Source: VRUE01 sp035698885
GTDB lineage: Bacteria > Actinomycetota > Thermoleophilia > Solirubrobacterales > 70-9
Length of the DNA: 18,500 nt
Direction: 5' to 3'
Assembly (NCBI GenBank): GCA_035698885.1
Contig: DASSBJ010000086.1
Location: 1-18,500, forward strand
Below the pieces are notes generated by a model. That model was not told the origin of the DNA. It did not search any database and worked only from the letters and a program-made list of their open reading frames with translations. Positions 1-7,576 of the stretch are shown here, piece by piece (position 1 is the stretch's first letter; every line of letters begins with the position of its first letter). The position numbers and the translations under genes were made by a program.

Positions 1-2
1 CG

Positions 3-101
3 GGCCAGGAGCCGCCGCCCGCCCCCTCGAGCGAGATGCCGCCGCCGCTGCCGGCCGACCAGCAGACGCCCCCGGCCGGAGAGGGCGCGCCGCCCGCCTA
101 G
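3..101 (+). CDS. C-terminal tail of an unidentified upstream protein (partial)
   Basis: An open frame enters from the left edge and ends with TAG at 99-101, ten bases before the rlmN start. Its 32 codons encode a proline/alanine-rich, low-complexity tail (repeated PPP and PAP stretches with acidic and Gln residues, ending GAPPA). Nearly every codon ends in G or C, as in the neighbouring genes. Tails of this kind occur on many actinobacterial membrane or secreted proteins, so the fragment does not identify the product. The frame is short and proline-rich sequence appears easily in GC-rich DNA, so I hold the call loosely. Confidence 0.4.
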   Translation, partial: GQEPPPAPSSEMPPPLPADQQTPPAGEGAPPA

Positions 102-111
102 ACTCCGGGGC

Positions 112-1101
112 GTGGACCGCGCCCTGCTGAAGCAGACCCTCGCCGAGGCCGGCGAGCCGTCCTATCGCGCCTCCCAGGTCTGGGAGTGGGTGGCGCGCGG
201 AGCGGGCTCCTACGCCGAGATGACCAACCTGCCGGCCGCCCTGCGCGAGCGGCTGGCGGAGGCGCTGCCGCTCTCCACCCTGGAGCTGCGGGCCGAGGCG
301 AAGTCGGACGACGGCACGGTCAAGGCGCTCTTCCACACCGCCGACGGGCGGCCGCTGGAGGCGGTGCTGATGCGCTATCGCGACGGGCGCCGCTCGGTCT
401 GCCTCTCCTCGCAGTCGGGCTGCCCGCTGACCTGCACCTTCTGCGCCACCGGCCAGATGCGCTTCGGCCGCAACCTCAGCGCCGACGAGATCCTCGACCA
501 GGCGCTGCACTTCCGCCGCGTCGAAGAGATCGACCACGTCGTCTTCATGGGCATGGGGGAGCCGACGATGAACGTCGACGCGGTGCTCGAGGCCTGCGAG
601 CGACTGCCCGAGCTCGGCGTCACCCACCGCCGCACGGCGATCTCGACCGTCGGCTGGGTGCCGGGCATCGACCGGCTGGCCGAAACCGCGATGCCGATCG
701 CCCTGGCGCTCTCCCTGCACGCGCCCAACGACGGCCTGCGCTCGCAGCTGATGCCGGTCAACGAGCGCTACCCGCTGGCGCAGGTGCTCGCCGCCTGCGA
801 GCGCTGGCGGGCGCGCCGCCGGCGCAAGGTCTTCGTCGAGTACGTGATGCTCGACGGGGTCAACGACCTGCCCGAGCACGCGCGCGAGCTCGCCGAGCTG
901 CTCGACCGCCGCGCCTACAAGGTCAACCTGATCCCCTACAACCCGACGGGCGCCTACGACGGCTCACCGCCGGAGCGGATCGAGCGCTTCCGCGCGGTGC
1001 TCGCCGAGCACGGCCTCGCCGCCACCGTGCGGCTCACCCGCGGCCGCGACATCGAGGCGGCCTGCGGCCAGCTGGCGGCCACTGGCCGGTCAGCCAGCTA
1101 G
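112..1101 (+). CDS. rlmN: 23S rRNA (adenine(2503)-C(2))-methyltransferase RlmN
   Basis: A 329-residue radical-SAM enzyme. The family methylates C2 of A2503 in 23S rRNA at the peptidyl-transferase centre (and A37 of some tRNAs). The radical-SAM cluster motif CxxxCxxC is at Cys104, Cys108 and Cys111, followed by ATGQMRFGRNLS, typical of RlmN. GMGEP (147-151) is the SAM-contacting motif. The two further cysteines of the ping-pong mechanism are also there: Cys97 just before the cluster motif and Cys318 in the C-terminal RGRDIEAACGQ segment. The N-terminal region has the usual YRASQVWEWV helix. The start is GTG at 112; the next in-frame Met is residue 37, which would cut into that N-terminal domain. 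Length matches the family. The P450 gene starts 10 bases downstream, so the two are probably co-transcribed, though no functional link is obvious. Confidence 0.96.
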   Translation: MDRALLKQTLAEAGEPSYRASQVWEWVARGAGSYAEMTNLPAALRERLAEALPLSTLELRAEAKSDDGTVKALFHTADGRPLEAVLMRYRDGRRSVCLSSQSGCPLTCTFCATGQMRFGRNLSADEILDQALHFRRVEEIDHVVFMGMGEPTMNVDAVLEACERLPELGVTHRRTAISTVGWVPGIDRLAETAMPIALALSLHAPNDGLRSQLMPVNERYPLAQVLAACERWRARRRRKVFVEYVMLDGVNDLPEHARELAELLDRRAYKVNLIPYNPTGAYDGSPPERIERFRAVLAEHGLAATVRLTRGRDIEAACGQLAATGRSAS

Positions 1102-1111
1102 GATCGGGACG

Positions 1112-2563
1112 ATGCCGGTCGAGGCGCCCGCCAAGCCAGTCCCCCATGTCGAGCCGCCGCTCCAGCTGAGCCCGAACCCGGTCCGGCGGCTGGCCGAAGA
1201 CGTGCGCGCCGAGCTGCGGGTGCGGCGCGGCGGCACCTATCCGCCGGGGCCGCAGAACTTCGACTTCGGCCGCACCCTGAAGATGGCCAGCGACCCGCTG
1301 CCGATCCTGCTCTCGCTCTACGAAGAGCACGGCCCGATCTTCAGCGTCCGCCTGCTCCACCACCCGGTGATCTTCATGCTCGGGCCGGAGGCGAACCACT
1401 TCATCACCGTCATCCACCCGGAGAACTTCCACTGGCGCGAGGGGAGCTTCGGCGACCTGATCCCGCTGCTCGGCGACGGCCTGCTGACGATCGACGGCGC
1501 CTACCACGACCGCGCCCGCGAGACGATGATGCCGGCCTTCCACCGCGAGCACGTGGCGGCGGCGGCGGAGGCGATGGTCGCCGAGGCGACCCCGGCGATC
1601 GACCGCCTGCGCCCCGGCGGGGTCGTCGACCTGTACGAGTGGATGCGCGGTCTGGCGATGCGGATCGCGATGCGGGCGCTGCTGGGCCTGGACCCCGACG
1701 AGGCCGGCAAGGGCGCCGCCGCGGCCGAGCACTTCGAGCGCGCCCTGGGCTTCTACGGCATCGACTTCCACCTGCGTCTGCTGCGCGGCCCCGGCTCGCC
1801 CTGGTCGAAGATGCTCGGTTCGCGGGCGATCCTCGACGAGATCGTCTACGACGAGATCCGCCAGCGCCGCGCCGCGCCGGACCCCGAGCGGATGGACATC
1901 CTCAGCCTGCTGCTCGGCGTACGCGACGAGGCGGGCGAGGGGTTCTCGGACAAGGAGGTGCGGGACCAGACGATGACGCTGATGTTCGCCGGCCACGACA
2001 CCTCGACCTCGACCCTGAGCTTCATGATGCACGAGCTGGCCCGCCACCCCGACGTGGTCGAGAAGCTGATCGCCGAGCAGGACGAGGTGCTCGGCGGCGA
2101 CCCGCCGGACATCGACCGGCTGGAGCGCGAGATGCCTTACCTCGACATGGTGCTCGACGAGGTGCTGCGCCTCTACCCGCCCGCCTGGATCGGCCCGCGG
2201 CGCGCCGTGCGCGACTTCGAGTTCGGCGGTCACGAAGTGCGCAGGGGCGCCTACGTCAACTACTGCTCCTGGGCCAGCCACCGGATCCCCGACGTCTTCC
2301 CCGACCCCGAGGCGTTCATCCCCGAGCGCTTCACCCGGGAGCGCAAGGCGGCGCTGCCGCGTGGCGCCTACGTCCCCTTCGGCGGCGGCCGGCGGATCTG
2401 CATCGGCAAGCGCTTCGGCCAGACCGAGGTGAAGCTGGTGGCGACGATGCTGCTCCAGCGGCTGCGCCTCGACGCGCTGCCGGGGCGCACGATGACCGTG
2501 CGCCAGATGCCCACTCTCTCGCCCAAGGACGGCCTGCGGATGCGGGTGCTGCCCCGCGCCTGA
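1112..2563 (+). CDS. Cytochrome P450
   Basis: A 483-residue heme-thiolate monooxygenase. All core P450 motifs are present: the I-helix oxygen-activation motif AGHDT at 293-297, the K-helix ExxR pair Glu350/Arg353 within DEVLRLYPP, the PERF segment near 404-407, and the heme-binding loop FGGGRRICIG at 423-432 with Cys430 as axial ligand. There is no N-terminal membrane anchor and no fused reductase, so it should be soluble and need separate redox partners; none is encoded in this window. The FGGGRRICIGKRF loop and AGHDT motif resemble P450s that hydroxylate fatty acids or terpenoids, but substrate cannot be read from sequence. ATG at 1112 has an AGGA ribosome site at 1100-1103, overlapping the rlmN stop, which suggests co-transcription with rlmN. 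It converges on the glutamine synthetase gene, with only 12 bases between the two stop codons. Confidence 0.95.
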   Translation: MPVEAPAKPVPHVEPPLQLSPNPVRRLAEDVRAELRVRRGGTYPPGPQNFDFGRTLKMASDPLPILLSLYEEHGPIFSVRLLHHPVIFMLGPEANHFITVIHPENFHWREGSFGDLIPLLGDGLLTIDGAYHDRARETMMPAFHREHVAAAAEAMVAEATPAIDRLRPGGVVDLYEWMRGLAMRIAMRALLGLDPDEAGKGAAAAEHFERALGFYGIDFHLRLLRGPGSPWSKMLGSRAILDEIVYDEIRQRRAAPDPERMDILSLLLGVRDEAGEGFSDKEVRDQTMTLMFAGHDTSTSTLSFMMHELARHPDVVEKLIAEQDEVLGGDPPDIDRLEREMPYLDMVLDEVLRLYPPAWIGPRRAVRDFEFGGHEVRRGAYVNYCSWASHRIPDVFPDPEAFIPERFTRERKAALPRGAYVPFGGGRRICIGKRFGQTEVKLVATMLLQRLRLDALPGRTMTVRQMPTLSPKDGLRMRVLPRA

Positions 2564-2575
2564 CAGCCCCGCGGG

Positions 2576-4726
2576 CTACTTGATGAACAGCATCTCCTCG
2601 TACTTGGGCAGCGGCCAGAGGTCGTCGGCGACGACCTTCTCCAGCGTGTCGGCCGCCTCGCGCACCCGGTCCATCGCCGCGAGCTGCTTGTCGCGGGCGT
2701 GGATCGCCAGCTCGAGTCCCTCGAGCTCGTCCGGGTAGGCGTTCGCTTCCTCGAGCTCCAGCAGCGACTGGCCGAGCGCGTCGAGCCCGGCCTCGACCTC
2801 GCCGGCGACGCCTTCGGCGCGGCCCGACTCGCGGATCAGCGCCATGTAGCGCAGCGCCGCGGGCAGGATCATCGTCTTGGCGATCGAGTGCGTCGTCTCG
2901 GCCTCGATGTTGGCGCGGATCGCGTACTGCTCGACCCAGACCTCGAAGCGCGACTCGAGCTCGCGCCGCGAGAGCACGTTGTAGTTCTCGAACGCGGCGA
3001 CGGTCTGGTCGGAGATCACTTCCGGCAGCGCCTCCGGCGTCGTCCGCAGGTTCTTCAGCCCGCGCCGCTCGGCCTCCGCGTGCCACTCCTCGGCGTAGTT
3101 GTCGCCGCCGAAGCAGACCTGCTTGTTGGCGCTGTAGCTCTCCTTGACCAGCTCGATCACGGCCTCGGGCATCGGCTTGCCGCCGTTCAGCTTCTGCTCC
3201 AGCTTGCCGGCGAGCTCGTCGATCGCCTCGGCGGCGATCGTGTTCAGCACCGTGTTGGGGAAGGCGAGCGACATGCTGGACCCCAGCGCCCGGAACTCGA
3301 ATTTGTTGCCGGTGAAGGCGAACGGCGAGGTGCGGTTGCGGTCGCCGCCGTGCATCGGCAGTTTCGGCAGCACCGTCGCGCCGAGCTCGAGGAAGGAGGC
3401 CGGCGTGTTCGGGTCGCCCTCGCCGGTCGCGATCGCCTCGAAGACCTTTTCCAGCTCGCCACCGAGGAAGATCGAGATGATCGCCGGCGGCGCCTCGTTG
3501 GCGCCGAGCCGGTGGTCCTGGCCGATGTTGGCGACCGAGGCGCGCAGCAGTCCCTGGTGCTTGTTGACCGCCTGGATCACCGCGGCGCAGAAGAAGAGGA
3601 AGTGGATGTTGTCGGCGGGCGTGTCGCCCGGGTCGAGCAGGTTGGAGCCGCCGTCGGTCCCCATCGACCAGTTGTTGTGCTTGCCCGAGCCGTTGACCCC
3701 GGCGAAGGGCTTCTCGTGCAGCAGGCAGACGAAGCCGTAGCGGCGGGCGACGCTTTCCAGCGTCTGCATCAGCAGCTGCTGGTGGTCGGAGCCGACGTTG
3801 GAGTTCTCGAAGATCGGCGCGATCTCGTACTGCGCCGGCGCGACCTCGTTGTGGCGGGTCTTGACCGGGATGCCGAGCTTGCGCATCTCCAGCTCGGACT
3901 CGAGCATGAAGGCGAGCACCCGCTCGGGGATCGAGCCGAAGTAGTGGTCGTCGAGCTCGTGGCCTTTCGGCGGCTTGGCGCCGAACAGGGTGCGCCCGGT
4001 GGCGATCAGGTCGGGACGCTCGAAGTAGTATTGCTCGTCGATCAGGAAGTACTCCTGCTCGGGCCCGACCGTGGTGAAGACGCGCTTGGAGTCCTCGTCG
4101 CCGAGCAGCCGCAGCGCCTTGATCGCCGAGCGCGAGAGCGCGTCCATCGAGCGCAGCAGCGGGATCTTCGCGTCGAGCGCCTCGCCGGTCCAGGAGGCGA
4201 AGGCGGTCGGGATGCAGAGCAGGACGCCGTTCGGGTTCTCGAGCAGGAAGGCGGGGGAGGTCGGGTCCCAGGCGGTGTAGCCGCGCGCCTCGAAGGTGGC
4301 GCGGACGCCGCCGGTCGGGAAGGAGGAGGCGTCGGGCTCGCCCTGGACCAGCTCCTTGCCGGAGAAGCCGGCCAGCGCGGTGCCTTCGCCCGCCGGCTCG
4401 AAGAAGGAATCGTGCTTCTCGGCGGTCGAGCCGGTCAGCGGCTGGAACATGTGGGTGTAGTGGGTCGCGCCGTTCTCCAGCGCCCACTCCTTCATCGCCT
4501 CGGCGACCGCGTCGGCGAGGCTCGGGTCGAGCGCCTCGCCGTCCGCCAGGGTCGCCTGCAGCTTCTCGAAGACGTCGCCCGGCAGCCGTTCGCGCTGCAC
4601 GGCGACGGAGAAGACGTTGGCGCCGAACGGGTTGTTCTCGGGCAGGGTCAGGTCGATCGCGCCGAGGGCCTCTCCGTTGGAGCTCCACTGCGCTGCGGTC
4701 ACGTTCTGCTGGCGAATACGAGTCAT
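2576..4726 (-). CDS. glnN: Glutamine synthetase type III (GlnN)
   Basis: A 716-residue protein of the GSIII family, which makes glutamine from glutamate, ammonia and ATP in the cytoplasm. The length (about 720-730 is usual, against about 450-470 for GSI) and sequence blocks are those of GSIII: GPEQEYF at 221-227, RHNEVAPAQYEIAP at 291-304 (metal and glutamate binding), GSGKHNNWSMGTD at 346-358, and the GSIII-like block GGDRNRTSPFAFTGNKFEFR at 460-479. A long C-terminal alpha-helical extension follows, also typical. The open frame runs upstream into the divergent gene, but the only credible start is ATG at 4726 (MTRIRQQ), preceded on the minus strand by GAGGAAAAG. Regulation is unknown, although the upstream region holds an operator-like palindrome shared with the divergent beta-oxidation gene. 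Functionally it joins amtB and the PII gene farther right. I cannot tell whether a GSI exists elsewhere in the genome. Confidence 0.95.
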   Translation of the reverse strand: MTRIRQQNVTAAQWSSNGEALGAIDLTLPENNPFGANVFSVAVQRERLPGDVFEKLQATLADGEALDPSLADAVAEAMKEWALENGATHYTHMFQPLTGSTAEKHDSFFEPAGEGTALAGFSGKELVQGEPDASSFPTGGVRATFEARGYTAWDPTSPAFLLENPNGVLLCIPTAFASWTGEALDAKIPLLRSMDALSRSAIKALRLLGDEDSKRVFTTVGPEQEYFLIDEQYYFERPDLIATGRTLFGAKPPKGHELDDHYFGSIPERVLAFMLESELEMRKLGIPVKTRHNEVAPAQYEIAPIFENSNVGSDHQQLLMQTLESVARRYGFVCLLHEKPFAGVNGSGKHNNWSMGTDGGSNLLDPGDTPADNIHFLFFCAAVIQAVNKHQGLLRASVANIGQDHRLGANEAPPAIISIFLGGELEKVFEAIATGEGDPNTPASFLELGATVLPKLPMHGGDRNRTSPFAFTGNKFEFRALGSSMSLAFPNTVLNTIAAEAIDELAGKLEQKLNGGKPMPEAVIELVKESYSANKQVCFGGDNYAEEWHAEAERRGLKNLRTTPEALPEVISDQTVAAFENYNVLSRRELESRFEVWVEQYAIRANIEAETTHSIAKTMILPAALRYMALIRESGRAEGVAGEVEAGLDALGQSLLELEEANAYPDELEGLELAIHARDKQLAAMDRVREAADTLEKVVADDLWPLPKYEEMLFIK

Positions 4727-4784
4727 CGGCTGTGTCTTTTCCTCACTTGGTCGAAAGAGCCAAAGGAGACTAATGGGAGCGCGC

Positions 4785-4812
4785 TTGAAATGCCTTTGTA
4801 CGGCGGTACAAA
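4785..4812 (+). promoter_or_regulatory. Predicted promoter for the beta-oxidation gene
   Basis: TTGAAA (4785-4790, 5 of 6 matches to TTGACA) is followed after 16 bases by TACAAA (4807-4812, 4 of 6 matches to TATAAT). It points at the dehydrogenase/hydratase gene at 4893, giving a leader of about 75 bases. The -10 element lies inside the right arm of the inverted repeat at 4795-4812, the arrangement expected for repression. This is consensus matching only; no start site is shown. Confidence 0.4.
4795..4812. promoter_or_regulatory. Operator-like inverted repeat TTTGTAC-N4-GTACAAA
   Basis: A perfect inverted repeat with 7-base arms (TTTGTAC and GTACAAA) and a GGCG centre, in the 166-base divergent region between glnN and the beta-oxidation gene. 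The AT-rich arms stand out in the surrounding GC-rich DNA, and the right arm covers the predicted -10 box of the plus-strand gene. Size and symmetry fit a TetR- or GntR-type dimer site. Fatty-acid-metabolism genes in actinobacteria are often controlled by TetR-family repressors that respond to acyl-CoA; that link is inference. No regulator gene is in the window. The site could act on one or both divergent genes. Confidence 0.55.
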
Positions 4813-4892
4813 CGTCGCCCGGCGCCTTTGTCCGCACGGAGAGCGATAGCCTCCGCGACCCCTTCCAAGCCAGAATCGGAGGACTCACCCGA

Positions 4893-6893
4893 ATGTTCGT
4901 CTCGAAGGCCGCCGTCGTCGGCGGCGGCACCATGGGCGGCGAGATCGCGCAGGCGATCGCCGCGTCCGACATCCCCGTCGTCGTCAAGGACATCGACCGG
5001 AAGTTCGTCGACGCCGCGGTGGAAAAAGCCCGCGCCGTCACCGAGGGGCAGCTCGCCCGCCTGGTCAAGAAGGAGAAGCTGACCTCCGAGCAGGCCGACG
5101 CGCGCCTCGCCGAGGTGATGGGGCTGATCGCCGGGACGACGAGCTACGACGAGTTCGGCGACGTCGACTTCGTCGTCGAGGCGGTGCCGGAGCGGATGGA
5201 GATCAAGCAGGCGGTGTTCCGGGAGCTCGACGCCGCCACCCCGGGGCACGCGATCCTCTCCTCCAACACCTCCTCGCTCTCGATCACCGAGATCGGGGAA
5301 GCGACGCTGCGGCCCGACAAGGTCGTCGGCTTCCACTTCTTCTACCCGGCCTCGGTGATGCCGCTGGTCGAGGTGATCGCCAGCGAGGACAGCTCCGAGG
5401 AGGCCGTGACCGCCGCCTACAACTTCGCCCAGGCGATCAAGAAGCAGCCGATCGTCTGCGGCGAGGTCCCCGGCTTCGTCGTCAACCGGGTGCTGATGGC
5501 GACGATGGGGGAGATCTGGCGCGCCCAGGAGACCCAGGGCCTATCGCTGAAGGCGATCGACGAGGCGATCGCCGGCGCCAAAGCGGCGCCGATGGGGCCG
5601 TTCTTCCTCACCGACCTGCTCGGCCTCGACACCGTGCTGCACGTCGCCGAGCACCTCAACGACTCCTACGGCGAGAGCTTCTACGTCCACCGGGGCCTGC
5701 AGGGCCTCGTCGCCGACGGCAAGCTCGGCGCCAAGAGCGGCGGCGAGGGCTTCTTCAAGGACGGCGAGCAGAACGTCGCCGGCGACGCGGAGCCCGACAC
5801 CGAGGAGCTGGTCGCGATGTTCACCGGCCGCGCCCTGATCGAGGCCTGCCAGCTGGTCGAGGAGGGGGTCTGCTCGGTCCGCGACATCGACCTCGGGATG
5901 ATGGCCGGCGCCGGCCTGGACCCGCGCAAAGGCCTCTTCCCCCCGTTCTGGAAAGCCGACCTCGAGGGGCTCGACGCGATCCTCGAGCGGATCGAGCGGC
6001 TCGAGGAGAAGCACGGCGAGCGCTTCGCGCCGCCGCTGCTGCTCAAGCGGCTCGTCGCCCAGGGCCGGCTCGGGCTCAAATCCGGCCAGGGCTTCTACCC
6101 CTACCCGCAGGCCGACGAGGGCGAGCAGCCGGAGACTGTGAAGCTGGAGACGCGCGGCGACGTCGCGATCGCCTGGCTCGCCAACGCGCCGATGAACGCG
6201 ATCTCCCCCGATGTGATCCGCGACCTGGGCACGGTTTGGGAGAGGGTGAAGGCGTCGGAGGAGGTCGGCGCGATGGTCGTCGCCTCCTCGATCCCGGTCG
6301 TCTTCTCGGCCGGCGCCGACATCAAGGCGTTCACGTCGATGGACGAAGCGGGGGGTGCGGAGCTGCTGCACGAAGCACACGCCCTGCTGCGCGAGCTCGG
6401 CAGCGAGAGCACGGCGACGATCGCCGCGGTCAACTCGATCGCCTTCGGCGGCGGCTGCGAGCTGGCGATGTCCTGCGATGTGCGGATCGCCGCCGAGGCG
6501 GCGGTCTTCGGCCAGCCGGAGATCAAGCTCGGCATCGTCCCCGGCTTCGGCGGTACGCAGCGGCTGCCGCGCCTGGTCGGCCCCAACAAGGCGCTGGAGA
6601 TGAACCTGACCGGCGAGGCGATCCTCGCCGGCGAGGCGCTGGAGGCCGGGCTCGCCAACCGGGTCGTGCCCGACCACGAGCTGTTCGAGACGGCGCTGAT
6701 GTGGGCGCGCAAGCTGGCCGCCCAGGCGCCGGTCGCCCGCGGCCAGATCAAGTCGGCCTCGCACAAGGGCGACCTCGACGAGGGCATCGAGGCCGAGAAG
6801 CAGGCCTTCGCCACCGCCTTCGCCAGCGAGGACGCCAAGGAGGGCATCGCGGCCTTCCTCGGCAAGCGCACCCCCAGATGGAGCGGCAAGTAG
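4893..6893 (+). CDS. 3-hydroxyacyl-CoA dehydrogenase / enoyl-CoA hydratase fusion
   Basis: A 666-residue bifunctional beta-oxidation enzyme for hydration of enoyl-CoA and NAD-linked oxidation of 3-hydroxyacyl-CoA. Residues 1-185 are the Rossmann domain, with GxGxxG at Gly10, Gly12 and Gly15. The dehydrogenase His148/Glu160 dyad lies in GFHFFYP and PLVEV, and NTSS is at 125-128. Two dehydrogenase C-terminal helical domains follow (about 190-290 and 305-405). The crotonase domain spans about 415-666, with the oxyanion-hole segment FSAGADIK (471-478) and both catalytic glutamates, Glu523 (GGCELA) and Glu543 (QPEIKLG). Both activities therefore look intact. The order, dehydrogenase first and hydratase last, is the reverse of FadB/FadJ. 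I chose ATG 4893 because GGAGGA at 4878-4883 sits nine bases upstream and the NAD-binding strand starts at once; the longer open frame is leader. Its last 16 bases overlap the next gene. It could serve fatty-acid degradation or a 3-hydroxybutyryl/crotonyl-CoA step. Confidence 0.95.
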   Translation: MFVSKAAVVGGGTMGGEIAQAIAASDIPVVVKDIDRKFVDAAVEKARAVTEGQLARLVKKEKLTSEQADARLAEVMGLIAGTTSYDEFGDVDFVVEAVPERMEIKQAVFRELDAATPGHAILSSNTSSLSITEIGEATLRPDKVVGFHFFYPASVMPLVEVIASEDSSEEAVTAAYNFAQAIKKQPIVCGEVPGFVVNRVLMATMGEIWRAQETQGLSLKAIDEAIAGAKAAPMGPFFLTDLLGLDTVLHVAEHLNDSYGESFYVHRGLQGLVADGKLGAKSGGEGFFKDGEQNVAGDAEPDTEELVAMFTGRALIEACQLVEEGVCSVRDIDLGMMAGAGLDPRKGLFPPFWKADLEGLDAILERIERLEEKHGERFAPPLLLKRLVAQGRLGLKSGQGFYPYPQADEGEQPETVKLETRGDVAIAWLANAPMNAISPDVIRDLGTVWERVKASEEVGAMVVASSIPVVFSAGADIKAFTSMDEAGGAELLHEAHALLRELGSESTATIAAVNSIAFGGGCELAMSCDVRIAAEAAVFGQPEIKLGIVPGFGGTQRLPRLVGPNKALEMNLTGEAILAGEALEAGLANRVVPDHELFETALMWARKLAAQAPVARGQIKSASHKGDLDEGIEAEKQAFATAFASEDAKEGIAAFLGKRTPRWSGK

Positions 6894-7567
6894 CGACGCC
6901 CCAGGGCCGACGGGCCTCAGACCACCCGACGGCCGTCGTCTTCGACAACGACGGCCTGCTGCTCGATACCGAGTCCGTCTGGACGCGGGCCGAGCGCGAT
7001 CTCTTCGAGCGCCGCGGGCTCGCCTTCACGCCGGCGCACAAGCGCGAGCTCGTCGGCACCTCGGCCGAGATCGCCGGCGGCATCCTCGAGCGCCGCCTCG
7101 GGGAGCCGGGCCGGGGACTGGCGCTGATCGAGGAGCTCAACGAGCTGGTCGTCGCCGAGCTCGAGCACGGGGTCGAGGCGATGGTCGGCGCCCGCGAGCT
7201 GCTGCACGAGCTGAAGCGGCGGGGCACTCCGCTGGGCCTGGTCTCCAACTCGCCGCTCGTCTTCGTGCGGCGCTCGCTCGAGATCGTCGGCTTCGAGGAC
7301 CGCTTCGACGTCGTCGTCAGCGCCCACGAAGTCGCCGCTCCGAAGCCTGCGCCCGACCCCTACCTCGAGGCCTGTCGCCGGCTCGAGGTCGAGGCGGGGC
7401 GGCAGGTCGTCGCGCTGGAGGACTCGCCGACCGGTGTCGCCGCCGCCCGCGCCGCCGGCCTGACCGTGATCGGCATTCCGTCGCTGGAGGGGATCGCGCT
7501 CGACGAAGCGCACGAGATCGCCGAGTCGCTGCTCGACGGGGTGGTGGCGAGACGGCTTTCGCTGTGA
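6878..7567 (+). CDS. HAD-superfamily hydrolase (subfamily IA, phosphatase/phosphomutase-like)
   Basis: A 229-residue haloacid-dehalogenase-fold enzyme. Motif I is FDNDGLLLDTE with nucleophile Asp23 and acid/base Asp25. A helical cap follows at about 35-100. Motif II is Ser123 in LVSNS, motif III is Lys156 in KPAPDPY, and motif IV is Glu181/Asp182 in LEDSPTG. All four are intact, so it should be an active Mg-dependent phosphatase or phosphomutase on a small sugar or nucleotide phosphate. The closest look-alikes are the beta-phosphoglucomutase, sugar-phosphatase and pseudouridine-5'-phosphatase branches, and substrate cannot be assigned. The start is ATG at 6878, the only in-frame ATG before motif I; it overlaps the end of the dehydrogenase/hydratase gene by 16 bases, implying translational coupling. 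Residues 1-17 before the first strand look disordered. It converges on the minus-strand gene ending at 7577. Confidence 0.9.
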   Translation: MERQVATPQGRRASDHPTAVVFDNDGLLLDTESVWTRAERDLFERRGLAFTPAHKRELVGTSAEIAGGILERRLGEPGRGLALIEELNELVVAELEHGVEAMVGARELLHELKRRGTPLGLVSNSPLVFVRRSLEIVGFEDRFDVVVSAHEVAAPKPAPDPYLEACRRLEVEAGRQVVALEDSPTGVAAARAAGLTVIGIPSLEGIALDEAHEIAESLLDGVVARRLSL

Positions 7568-7576
7568 GGCCTGGCG

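Noticed and set aside
2564..2577. Hairpin AGCCC-CGC-GGGCT between the P450 and glutamine synthetase stops
   Set aside because: Five-base stem without a T run in GC-rich DNA; too weak to call a terminator.
2699..4849. 716-codon open frame opposite the glutamine synthetase gene
   Set aside because: It is the antisense shadow of a GC-rich gene: its product is a Leu/Val/Arg/Gly-rich string without motifs, whereas the other strand gives a complete GSIII.
6236..6877. Upstream extension of the HAD gene's open frame
   Set aside because: It is out of frame with the enoyl-CoA hydratase domain, which is intact there; the Arg/Ala/Gly-rich translation is a shadow. ATG 6878 is the sensible start.
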